Source: an uncultured Oscillospiraceae bacterium
Lineage (GTDB): Bacteria > Bacillota > Clostridia > Oscillospirales > Oscillospiraceae
Assembly: GCA_947630345.1 (NCBI GenBank)
Contig: CANRHF010000073.1
Span: 1 to 9,205 of the forward strand
DNA: 9,205 nucleotides
Direction: 5' to 3'
Part shown: positions 1-6,101 of the stretch, one piece after another
Layout: the number at the start of each line of letters is the position of its first letter
How positions within the stretch are numbered: position 1 is the first letter of the stretch
Notes under the pieces: model-generated
What the model saw: the letters and a program-made list of their open reading frames with translations, nothing else
Database searches by the model: none
Told to the model about the DNA's origin: nothing
Program-made: the position numbers and the translations under genes

Positions 1-1
1 C

Positions 2-142
2 CGCAACCCCATCTCGATCCTGATCCCCTGCCACCGGGTGGTGGGCGCCGGGGGCAGCCTCACCGGCTACGCCGGGGGCCTGGACGCGAAACGGTTCCTG
101 CTCCGCTTGGAGGCGGGCGGCGGAACGTGGGCGGAAATATGA
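2..142 (+). CDS. ogt: Methylated-DNA--protein-cysteine methyltransferase, C-terminal part (5' end outside window)
   Basis: Only the last 46 residues are present; the start lies left of the window. The visible part contains NPISILIPCHRVVG, the active-site signature of the Ogt/Ada/MGMT family. The Cys of PCHR (residue 10 of the visible part) accepts the alkyl group from O6-alkylguanine in a one-way, suicidal repair reaction in the cytoplasm. It is followed by the usual GSLTGYAGGLDAKRFLLRLE stretch, which closes the DNA-binding fold, and by a short tail ending in TGA at 140-142. The family is normally about 160-180 residues, so roughly three quarters are missing. The gene converges on cysE, with a strong hairpin in the 51-bp gap between them. 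Family assignment is firm. Whether the full protein is a simple Ogt or carries extra N-terminal domains cannot be seen. Confidence 0.93.
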   Translation, partial: RNPISILIPCHRVVGAGGSLTGYAGGLDAKRFLLRLEAGGGTWAEI

Positions 143-147
143 CAGTA

Positions 148-177
148 TTTTCCCGCCGGGCAAGCCCGGCGGGAAAA
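148..177. terminator. GC-rich hairpin between convergent ogt and cysE
   Basis: A perfect 13-bp inverted repeat: TTTTCCCGCCGGG (148-160), a CAAG loop (161-164), then CCCGGCGGGAAAA (165-177). It sits between the stop codons of two converging genes, the usual place for a shared terminator. The T run is on the 5' arm and the A run on the 3' arm on both strands, so neither transcript has a classical U tract after the stem. It is therefore an atypical terminator or an RNA 3'-end stabilising structure rather than a textbook one. Confidence 0.45.
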
Positions 178-193
178 ATGTATTTCGCGGAGC

Positions 194-979
194 TCAGTCC
201 GGTTCCCGGCCGTGCCGGGGCTGGGTGACTCTTGCCCCCCGGGCCACGGATTTTGTCACAAGGGCGCCGCTTCCCACCACCGCGCCTGCCCCGATCACCG
301 TGTCCCCGCCCAGAATGGTCGCACCGGAATAGACGGTCACGTTGTCTTCGATGGTTGGGTGCCGCTTCACGCCCCTGAGGGCCCCCGCGCCCTTGGTGGA
401 GAGGCACCCCAGGGTGACGCCCTGGTAGAGCTTCACCTGGCTGCCGATCACCGTGGTCTCCCCAATGACGATGCCCGTGCCGTGGTCCATGAAGAAGCCC
501 TCCCCGATTTGAGCGCCGGGGTGGATGTCGATGCCGGTAACGCTGTGGGCCTGCTCCGTCATGATCCGGGGGATCAGGGGCACCCCCAGGGCCAGCAGCT
601 CATGGGCGATCCGGTAAACCGAGACGGCGTACAGCCCCGGATAGGCCAAAATCACCTCGTCCCTGCCGCTTGCCGCCGGGTCGCCGGATAGCGCCGCCTG
701 GATATCCGTTTCCAGCGCCGCCCGAATTTGGGGGAGCCGCTCCATGAAGGAGCGGGTCATTTCCCGGGCACGGCCGGCCTCCGCCCCGCTCCGCCGGAGC
801 GCCGCGGCAATCTGGCCTTCCAGGCGGAAAGCCACATCTTCCATACCGTTTGCCGGGCAGTCCCCGTAATAGCCGGGGTAGAGGAGCGTCCGCAGCTCCT
901 CCAAAATCTCCAGGATGGCTTTTTTGTCCAGAGCCGTCCCCACTAGGCGCGCCGCCTGGGCGGGTTCCAGATGATCCAT
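194..979 (-). CDS. cysE: Serine O-acetyltransferase
   Basis: Transfers acetyl from acetyl-CoA to L-serine, giving O-acetylserine, the first committed step of cysteine synthesis in the cytoplasm. The 261-residue protein has an alpha-helical N-terminal part (about 1-140) and a C-terminal left-handed beta-helix built of hexapeptide repeats (about 145-245, for example IGEGFF, VIGETT, VIGAGA). The expected catalytic pair is visible: Asp151 in DIHPG and His166 in MDHGTG, with the same 15-residue spacing as Asp143/His158 of E. coli CysE. A loop containing GVKRHPTIED interrupts the helix, as the KSGGDRHP loop does in E. coli. The tail ends in ...GREPD rather than the Ile that docks into the CysK active site in enteric enzymes. 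The ATG at 979 has a GGGGGGAAGG ribosome site upstream and starts 12 nt after the cysK stop, so the two are co-transcribed. The long N-terminal extension resembles the EpsC-type subgroup. Confidence 0.95.
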   Translation of the reverse strand: MDHLEPAQAARLVGTALDKKAILEILEELRTLLYPGYYGDCPANGMEDVAFRLEGQIAAALRRSGAEAGRAREMTRSFMERLPQIRAALETDIQAALSGDPAASGRDEVILAYPGLYAVSVYRIAHELLALGVPLIPRIMTEQAHSVTGIDIHPGAQIGEGFFMDHGTGIVIGETTVIGSQVKLYQGVTLGCLSTKGAGALRGVKRHPTIEDNVTVYSGATILGGDTVIGAGAVVGSGALVTKSVARGARVTQPRHGREPD

Positions 980-991
980 ATCCTTCCCCCC

Positions 992-1930
992 TTAATCGCC
1001 GTAGAGGGGGGTGGAGAGATACCGGTCCCCGGAATCGGGCAGTAGGACCACCAGGGTCTTCCCCGCGTTTTCGGGACGATTTGCCACCCGCGCCGCCGCG
1101 TGCAGCGCCGCGCCGGCGGAGACGCCCACCAAAATCCCCTCGCTTTTCCCGAAGGCTCTGCCGGCGGCGAAGGCGTCCTCCCCGGTAACCCCAATCACCT
1201 CGTCATAGATTTGGGCGTCAAGCACCCGGGGGACAAAGCCCGCGCCGATGCCCTGGATGGGATGGGGCCCGGCCTTTCCCCCGGACAGCACCGGACTGGC
1301 GGCGGGCTCCACCGCCACGATCCGAATTTCGGGATTTCGCGCCTTGAGATACGCCCCCACGCCGGTGACGGTGCCGCCGGTGCCCACCCCCGCCACGAAA
1401 ATATCCACTTTCCCGCCGGTCTGCTCCCAGATCTCCGGTCCTGTGGTCGCGCGGTGGGCGGCGGGGTTGGCCGGATTGTCAAACTGGCCCAGGATCACCG
1501 CGCCCTCGATTTCCTTCTGAAGCGCCTGGGCCTTTTCGATGGCGCCCTTCATGCCTTTTGCGCCCTCGGTGAGGACCAGCTCCGCGCCGTAGGCTTTCAG
1601 CAGCCTGCGGCGCTCCACGCTCATGGTGTCGGGCAGGGTCAGGATCGCCCGATACCCCTTCACCGCCGCCGCCATGGCCAGGCCGATGCCGGTATTCCCG
1701 CTGGTGGGCTCGATGATCACCCCTCCGGGCTTCAAAAGGCCCCGCTTTTCCGCGTCCTCGATCATCGCCAGGGCCACCCGGTCCTTAACAGACCCGGCGG
1801 GGTTGCAGCATTCCAGCTTCACCAAAAGCCTGGCGTTTTTCACGCCGGCCCGCTCCGCATACCTTCCGGCGTCCAGCAGGGGCGTTTTTCCAATCAGCTC
1901 CAGGACGCTTGCTTTGATATCCGTGGTCAT
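992..1930 (-). CDS. cysK: Cysteine synthase A (O-acetylserine sulfhydrylase)
   Basis: A PLP enzyme that replaces the acetate of O-acetylserine with sulfide to make L-cysteine. From the chosen start it has 312 residues, the normal family length. Landmarks: LIGKTPLL near the N terminus, the PLP lysine Lys49 in AGSVKDR, the substrate loop TSGNTG, the phosphate-binding GTGGT, GIGAGFVP, and SAGAA near the C terminus, which contacts the pyridine nitrogen. An in-frame extension reaches a GTG at 2020, but it overlaps the upstream terminator and has no family similarity. The ATG at 1930 was chosen because AAGGAGG lies just before it and the protein then begins as cysteine synthases do. The ribosome site is unusually close, with only two bases between GGAGG and ATG. 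The gene is first of a two-gene unit with cysE. No convincing promoter, S-box or T-box was found in the short leader. Confidence 0.96.
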   Translation of the reverse strand: MTTDIKASVLELIGKTPLLDAGRYAERAGVKNARLLVKLECCNPAGSVKDRVALAMIEDAEKRGLLKPGGVIIEPTSGNTGIGLAMAAAVKGYRAILTLPDTMSVERRRLLKAYGAELVLTEGAKGMKGAIEKAQALQKEIEGAVILGQFDNPANPAAHRATTGPEIWEQTGGKVDIFVAGVGTGGTVTGVGAYLKARNPEIRIVAVEPAASPVLSGGKAGPHPIQGIGAGFVPRVLDAQIYDEVIGVTGEDAFAAGRAFGKSEGILVGVSAGAALHAAARVANRPENAGKTLVVLLPDSGDRYLSTPLYGD

Positions 1931-1985
1931 TTCCTCCTTGCCCGGGCTAGGCGCCCTGCGGCAAACCATCCTATTCCGAAGACCC

Positions 1986-1996
1986 GGAAAATTTCC
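1986..1996. promoter_or_regulatory. Short palindrome in the cysK leader (possible operator)
   Basis: GGAAAATTTCC is a perfect 5-bp dyad around a central A, lying in the stretch between the nfnB terminator and the cysK start, where the cysK promoter must be. No clear -35/-10 pair could be placed around it, and it does not obviously match the CymR box as I recall it. It may be a regulator site or chance. Confidence 0.2.
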
Positions 1997-2010
1997 TTCC
2001 CGGCCCGTGA

Positions 2011-2043
2011 CAAAAGACACGCCCCCGTCGGAAAACGGGGGCG
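2011..2043 (-). terminator. Intrinsic terminator after nfnB
   Basis: Read on the minus strand, a perfect 9-bp stem CGCCCCCGT / ACGGGGGCG encloses the 6-nt loop TTTCCG and is followed by TGTCTTTTG. It begins 19 nt past the nfnB TAA and so ends the long leftward operon before cysK. GC-rich stem, short loop and T-rich tail make it a standard rho-independent terminator, although the T run is interrupted. Confidence 0.85.
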
Positions 2044-2062
2044 CGTATTCTATGTCGCCTGT

Positions 2063-3445
2063 TTATTTGCTCAGATACTCGTCGATGGCCGCGGCGGCCT
2101 TCTTCCCGGCGCCCATGGCCAGGATCACCGTGGCCGCGCCGGTGACGGCGTCGCCGCCGGCGAAGACGCCGGGCCTGGTGGTCATTTCCTTCTCGTCTAC
2201 GATGAGGCAGCCCTTCCGGTTGGTCTCCAGGCCGGGGGTGGTGGACCGGATCAGGGGGTTGGGGCTGGTGCCCAGGGCCATGATCACCGTGTCCACGGGA
2301 AGCTCAAACTCGCTGCCCGGGATCTCCACGGGACGGCGGCGGCCGGAGGCGTCGGGCTCGCCCAGCTCCATCCGGATGCAGCGGATGGCCTTGACGCTGC
2401 CGTTCTCGTCCCCCAGGATCTCCACCGGGTTGCAGAGGGTCTTAAATTCAATGCCCTCCTCCTTGGCGTGATGGCGCTCCTCCAGACGGGCGGGCATTTC
2501 CGCCTCGCCCCGGCGGTAGACGATGTACACCTTGTCCGCGCCCAGCCGCATGGCGCAGCGGGCAGAATCCATGGCCACGTTGCCGCCGCCTACCACCGCC
2601 ACGGCCTGAGACTTGGCGATGGGGGTGTCGGCCTCCTCGGTGTAGGCCTTCATGAGATTGGTCCGAGTTAAGTATTCGTTGGCGGAGTACACGCCCTTGA
2701 GGGATTCGCCGGGGATGTTCATGAACATGGGCAGGCCCGCGCCGGAGCCCACGAACACCGCCTGGTAGCCCATTTCAAACAGCTCGTCGATGGACAGCAC
2801 CCGGCCGATGACCATATTGGTCATGACCTCCACGCCCTGGGCCTGGAGCTTTTCCACCTCGTTGGCCACGATGGCCTTGGGCAGACGGAATTCGGGGATG
2901 CCGTAGACCAGCACGCCGCCGGCGGTGTGCAGCGCCTCGAAAATCGACACCTGGTAGCCCTTCTTGGCCAGGTCGCTGGCGCAGGTCAGGCCGGCGGGGC
3001 CGGAGCCCACCACCGCCACCTTCTTGCCGTTGGGCTGGGCCTTCTCCGGCATGGCGTTGACGTGCTGCCGGTACCAGTCCGCCACGAACCGCTCCAGCCG
3101 GCCAATGGCCACCGGCTCGCCCTTCACGCCCCGGACGCATTTGGCCTCGCACTGGCTCTCCTGGGGGCACACCCGGCCGGACAGGGCGGGCAGGGCGTTG
3201 GTGGAGGTGATGATCTCATAGGCCGCCTGGAAATCTCCCGCCGCCACCTTGGCGATGAACTCGGGAATCCGCACGTTGACGGGGCAGCCCTCCACACAGT
3301 GGGGATGCTTGCAGTTGAGGCACCGCTTGGCCTCCTCCATGGCCATTTCCTCGGTGTAGCCCAGGGCCACCTCCTGGAAATTCCGGGCCCGGACCTGGGG
3401 ATCCTGCTCGGGCATGGGGGTCTTGGTTAAAGTCATATTTGCCAT
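2063..3445 (-). CDS. nfnB: NADH-dependent reduced ferredoxin:NADP+ oxidoreductase, large subunit (NfnB/NfnL; glutamate synthase small-subunit family)
   Basis: The 460-residue cytoplasmic iron-sulfur flavoprotein has an N-terminal cluster domain (about 35-110) with Cys42, Cys45, Cys50 and Cys54 in CLNCKHPHCVEGCP, and a second group Cys93, Cys99 and Cys103. In the studied Nfn large subunit the second [4Fe-4S] cluster uses three Cys and a Glu, and Glu97 and Glu100 lie within this stretch. Next come an FAD-binding VVGSGPAGL (145-153), an NADP(H)-binding VVGGGNVAMD (284-293), and the closing flavin motif GVFAGGDAVTGAATV (426-440). Alone it would be annotated as GltA, the glutamate synthase small chain. 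The adjacent nfnA makes an electron-bifurcating NfnAB more likely. No glutamate synthase large subunit is in the window. AAGGAGGT overlaps the nfnA stop and sits 8 nt before this ATG, so the subunits are likely translationally coupled. A terminator follows. Confidence 0.9.
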   Translation of the reverse strand: MANMTLTKTPMPEQDPQVRARNFQEVALGYTEEMAMEEAKRCLNCKHPHCVEGCPVNVRIPEFIAKVAAGDFQAAYEIITSTNALPALSGRVCPQESQCEAKCVRGVKGEPVAIGRLERFVADWYRQHVNAMPEKAQPNGKKVAVVGSGPAGLTCASDLAKKGYQVSIFEALHTAGGVLVYGIPEFRLPKAIVANEVEKLQAQGVEVMTNMVIGRVLSIDELFEMGYQAVFVGSGAGLPMFMNIPGESLKGVYSANEYLTRTNLMKAYTEEADTPIAKSQAVAVVGGGNVAMDSARCAMRLGADKVYIVYRRGEAEMPARLEERHHAKEEGIEFKTLCNPVEILGDENGSVKAIRCIRMELGEPDASGRRRPVEIPGSEFELPVDTVIMALGTSPNPLIRSTTPGLETNRKGCLIVDEKEMTTRPGVFAGGDAVTGAATVILAMGAGKKAAAAIDEYLSK

Positions 3446-3458
3446 CGCTGTTACCTCC

Positions 3459-4313
3459 TTAGGGGATCAACCGCTTGCCCATCGTTTCGATGCGGCAGGC
3501 GTGATCTTTGGTGACTTGAGCTTCCCGCTCCCGGTAGACGCCGTTGCGGCTCATCAGCTCGGCGAAGTCCACCTGGTGGCCGTCAAATTCGGGGCCGTCC
3601 ACGCAGGCGAACTTGGTCTGGCCGCCTACCGTGACCCGGCAGCCGCCGCACATCCCCGTGCCGTCCACCATGATGGGGTTCAGAGACACCATGGTTTTGA
3701 CGCCGAAGGGCTCGGTGGTCTTGCAGACGAACTTCATCATGGGCACGGGGCCGATGGCCAGCACCCGGTCGTACTGCTCGCCCCGCTCCAGCAGCTCCTG
3801 GAGCTTGACGGTGACGAAGCCATGCTCCCCGTAGGAGCCGTCGTCGGTCATGAGGTACATATTGTCGGCGCAGGCCCGGAACTCGTCCTCCAGAATGACG
3901 ATGTCTTTGTTCCGGAAGCCCACGATCACATCCACCTTTGCCCCGGCCTCTTTGAACGCCTGGGCGGAGGGCAGGGCGATGGCGCAGCCCACGCCGCCGC
4001 CGACCACACAGACCCGCTTGACCCCCTCCACTTCCGTGGGGCGGCCCAGGGGGCCCACAAAGTCCCGAATGTAGTCGCCCTCGTTGAGGGCGCCCAGGGC
4101 GTTGGTGGAGAAGCCCACCTTCTGGAAAATAATGGTGACGGTGCCCTTCTCCCGGTCGTACCCGGCGATGGTCAGGGGCACCCGCTCCCCCAGCTCGTCC
4201 ACCCGGAAGATGATGAACTGGCCGGCCTTGGCCTTCTTGGCGATGAAGGGCGCTTCCACATCCATCAAGGTGACGGAGGGGTTGAGCTCCTTTTTACGAA
4301 CGATTTTGTACAT
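3459..4313 (-). CDS. nfnA: NADH-dependent reduced ferredoxin:NADP+ oxidoreductase, small subunit (NfnA/NfnS)
   Basis: The 284-residue ferredoxin-NADP+ reductase-type flavoprotein is the partner of NfnB. Order of parts: an FAD-binding barrel with RVPLTIAGY (44-52); the nucleotide-binding fold with VCVVGGGVGCAIALP (101-115); and a C-terminal [2Fe-2S] site DGTGMCGGC (218-225) plus Cys237. In studied Nfn small subunits that cluster is held by one Asp and three Cys, matching Asp218, Cys222, Cys225 and Cys237 here. In the NfnAB complex this subunit binds NADH and passes electrons to the bifurcating FAD of NfnB, linking NADH, reduced ferredoxin and NADP+. Homologues are also called sulfide dehydrogenase (SudB) or dihydroorotate dehydrogenase electron-transfer subunit (PyrK). 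No pyrD is nearby, and the directly following nfnB decides the call. The start has TAAGGAG, overlapping the mscL stop, 8 nt upstream. Confidence 0.9.
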   Translation of the reverse strand: MYKIVRKKELNPSVTLMDVEAPFIAKKAKAGQFIIFRVDELGERVPLTIAGYDREKGTVTIIFQKVGFSTNALGALNEGDYIRDFVGPLGRPTEVEGVKRVCVVGGGVGCAIALPSAQAFKEAGAKVDVIVGFRNKDIVILEDEFRACADNMYLMTDDGSYGEHGFVTVKLQELLERGEQYDRVLAIGPVPMMKFVCKTTEPFGVKTMVSLNPIMVDGTGMCGGCRVTVGGQTKFACVDGPEFDGHQVDFAELMSRNGVYREREAQVTKDHACRIETMGKRLIP

Positions 4314-4325
4314 GCTATTCTCTCC

Positions 4326-4790
4326 TTATTTTTCCTTCAACAGGTCACGAATTTCGGTCAGCAGCTTTTCCTCGTTGGAGGGCTCGGGTTCGGGTTCCGG
4401 CTCAGGTTCTGGCTCCTCCTTGGGCGGGGCGGCCAGCTCCGTCAGCTTGTTCAAGCCCTTCACCAGCCAGAACACCACCAGGGCCAGGATGAAGAAGTTG
4501 ATCACGGCGGAAATGAAGTTGCCGTAGTTCAGGGTGTTCAAAATGGCGTTGCCCGCCTCGTCCACCGGGGCCGGCCCGAAGAGCCGGGGCAGCACCAGCT
4601 TCATCTCCGAGAAGTCGATGCCCCCCAGGAAGATAGACACGATGGGCATGATCACGTCATTCGTCAGGCTGCTGATGATGCTCTGGAAGGCGGCGCCGAT
4701 GATGACGCCGACAGCCAGGTTCATGGCGTTGCCCTTGACAGCGAAGGACTTGAACTCTTCCCACCAGGAGGGTTTTTTCATTTTTTCCAT
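4326..4790 (-). CDS. mscL: Large-conductance mechanosensitive channel MscL
   Basis: The 154-residue inner-membrane protein forms a homopentameric pore that opens under high membrane tension and releases solutes after osmotic downshock. An N-terminal amphipathic segment (EEFKSFAVKGNAMNLAVG) leads into the first, pore-lining transmembrane helix (about 20-42). An extracytoplasmic loop follows (about 55-88), then a second helix (about 92-112, FISAVINFFILALVVFWLV), and a cytoplasmic C-terminal helix (EEKLLTEIRDLLKEK) that bundles in the pentamer. The oddity is six Glu-Pro dipeptides (126-137) between helix two and the bundle helix. They make the linker long and acidic and the protein slightly longer than the usual 130-150. 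The start at 4790 has AAAAAGGAG 7 nt upstream; Met4 is an alternative. It lies 24 nt after serS and 12 nt before nfnA. Confidence 0.96.
   Translation of the reverse strand: MEKMKKPSWWEEFKSFAVKGNAMNLAVGVIIGAAFQSIISSLTNDVIMPIVSIFLGGIDFSEMKLVLPRLFGPAPVDEAGNAILNTLNYGNFISAVINFFILALVVFWLVKGLNKLTELAAPPKEEPEPEPEPEPEPSNEEKLLTEIRDLLKEK
4380..4415 (-). repeat. Glu-Pro dipeptide repeat inside mscL
   Basis: Twelve codons encode six consecutive Glu-Pro pairs (MscL residues 126-137). At DNA level it is an imperfect 6-bp tandem repeat with varied third positions, so the protein sequence appears to be kept while the DNA has drifted. Such Pro-rich acidic linkers usually act as stiff spacers. Confidence 0.85.
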
Positions 4791-4814
4791 AGTAGCGCTC
4801 CTTTTTATGTGAAA

Positions 4815-6101
4815 TTAAGATTTTTGAATGATTTCCAGGCCGCCCAGGTACTTGCGCAGCACCTCCGGCACCACGATGGAGCCGTCGGCGCGCTGATTCT
4901 GCTCCACCATGGCCGGGAAGATTCGGGAGGTGGCCAGGCCGGAGCCGTTGAGGGTGTGGACGTACTCGATCTTTCCCCCCTCCCGGCGGAACCGGATGTT
5001 GCCCCGGCGGGCCTGGTAGTCCCGGGCATTGGACACGGAGGAGACCTCCTTATAGCCGTTCATGGAGGGGATCTGAATCTCAATGTCGTAGGTCCGGGCC
5101 ATGGAGGCGGAGCAGTCCCCCGCCGCCAGCTTCACGGTCCTAAAGTGGAAGCCCAGGCCCTTCACCAGGTCCTCGGCCTTCCGCACCAGCTCATCAAAGG
5201 CGGCGTCGGAATCCTCGGGGCGGGTGTACTGGAACATCTCCACCTTGTTGAACTGGTGGCCCCGGACCATGCCCCGCTCGTCGGCCCGGTGGGACCCGGC
5301 CTCCCGGCGGAAGCAGGGGGTGTAGGAGAAGAATTTCTTGGGCAGGTCCTTCTCCGCCAAAATTTCGTCCCGGTACACGCTGGCCAGCGCCGCCTCGGCG
5401 GTGGGGAGCATATAGTGGATCCGGTCGTCGGTGGGGTTGGCGATCTTGTAGACCTCGTCGGCGAATTTGGGGAACTGGCCCGCCGTCTCGCCGCACTGGT
5501 ACTCCAGCATATGGGGCGGCAGGATAAACTCGTACCCGTCGGCCACATGGGTGTCGATAAAGTAGTTGAGCAGCGCCCATTCCAGCCGGGCCCCCAGGCC
5601 GGTGTACATCCAGAAGCCGGAACCGGCCAGCTTGGTTCCCCGTTCATAGTCGATGAGGCCCAAATCCAGGCACAGGTCCACATGGTGCTTGGGGGGGAAG
5701 TCGAATTTGTGGGGCTCGCCAAAATAGCGCAGGGGCTGGTTGTTCTCCTTCCCGCCGGGGACCAGATCCGGGTCCGGCAGATTGGGCAGGCTGAGCATCC
5801 AGGTGCGGTACTCCGCCAGGACCTGGTCCAGCTTGGCGGCGTCCTCGGCAAGGCCTGCTTTCAGCTCCGCCATTTCCTTGAGAATGGGGCCCACATCCTT
5901 GCCCTGCTTCTTGAGGGCGGGGATCTCCTTGCTCACCTTGTTCTGGCGGGCCTTCCGGGCCTCCGTGTCCGCGATCAAGCGGCGGCGCTCCTCGTCCAGG
6001 GCCAGGATCTTGTCCACGGCCTCGTCACAGTCCACTTCCTTGGCCCGCAGGGCCGCCTTGACGCCCGCCGGGTCTTCTTTGATCCGTTTGATATCCAGCA
6101 T
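4815..6101 (-). CDS. serS: Serine--tRNA ligase
   Basis: The 428-residue class II aminoacyl-tRNA synthetase activates serine with ATP and charges tRNA-Ser (and tRNA-Sec where present). The N-terminal part (about 28-102) is the charged, heptad-like coiled-coil arm that grips the long variable arm of tRNA-Ser. The catalytic core follows, with TAEAALASVYRDEI (234-247, serine pocket), motif 2 FRREAGSHRADERGMVRGHQF (264-284) and motif 3 around GLATSR (388-393). Some core residues differ from the common bacterial pattern: SHRADERGMVRGH replaces the usual AGRDTRGLIRQH, and SSVSNARDYQARR replaces SSCSNCxDFQARR. This marks a divergent SerRS branch, but all key Arg and Glu positions appear present. The start ATG overlaps the parB stop by one base (TAATG), with AAGGAAGG 7 nt upstream inside parB, implying coupled translation. 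No T-box leader is possible directly before it. Confidence 0.96.
   Translation of the reverse strand: MLDIKRIKEDPAGVKAALRAKEVDCDEAVDKILALDEERRRLIADTEARKARQNKVSKEIPALKKQGKDVGPILKEMAELKAGLAEDAAKLDQVLAEYRTWMLSLPNLPDPDLVPGGKENNQPLRYFGEPHKFDFPPKHHVDLCLDLGLIDYERGTKLAGSGFWMYTGLGARLEWALLNYFIDTHVADGYEFILPPHMLEYQCGETAGQFPKFADEVYKIANPTDDRIHYMLPTAEAALASVYRDEILAEKDLPKKFFSYTPCFRREAGSHRADERGMVRGHQFNKVEMFQYTRPEDSDAAFDELVRKAEDLVKGLGFHFRTVKLAAGDCSASMARTYDIEIQIPSMNGYKEVSSVSNARDYQARRGNIRFRREGGKIEYVHTLNGSGLATSRIFPAMVEQNQRADGSIVVPEVLRKYLGGLEIIQKS

Noticed and set aside
60..407. A minus-strand open frame across the ogt end and cysE end
   Set aside because: It runs through the intergenic hairpin and overlaps two recognised genes; Arg/Pro-rich composition without motifs.
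1931..2010. S-box or other sulfur riboswitch before cysK
   Set aside because: Only about 80 nt lie between the terminator and the start, too short for these structures, and no conserved core was recognised.
2018..2020. GTG at 2020 as the cysK start
   Set aside because: It lies next to the terminator stem of the preceding operon, lacks a ribosome site and adds 30 residues unlike any cysteine synthase.
1100..2671. A 523-codon plus-strand open frame across cysK and nfnB
   Set aside because: Antisense shadow; it also reads straight through the terminator, has no ribosome site and shows no recognisable motifs.
2063..3445. Glutamate synthase small chain (gltA/gltD) as the primary name
   Set aside because: The directly preceding nfnA, the coupling between the two genes and the absence of a large glutamate synthase gene favour NfnB. 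The other name remains a family-level possibility.
4380..4415. CRISPR-like or mobile repeat
   Set aside because: The 6-bp units are imperfect, in frame and encode Glu-Pro pairs; there are no spacers.
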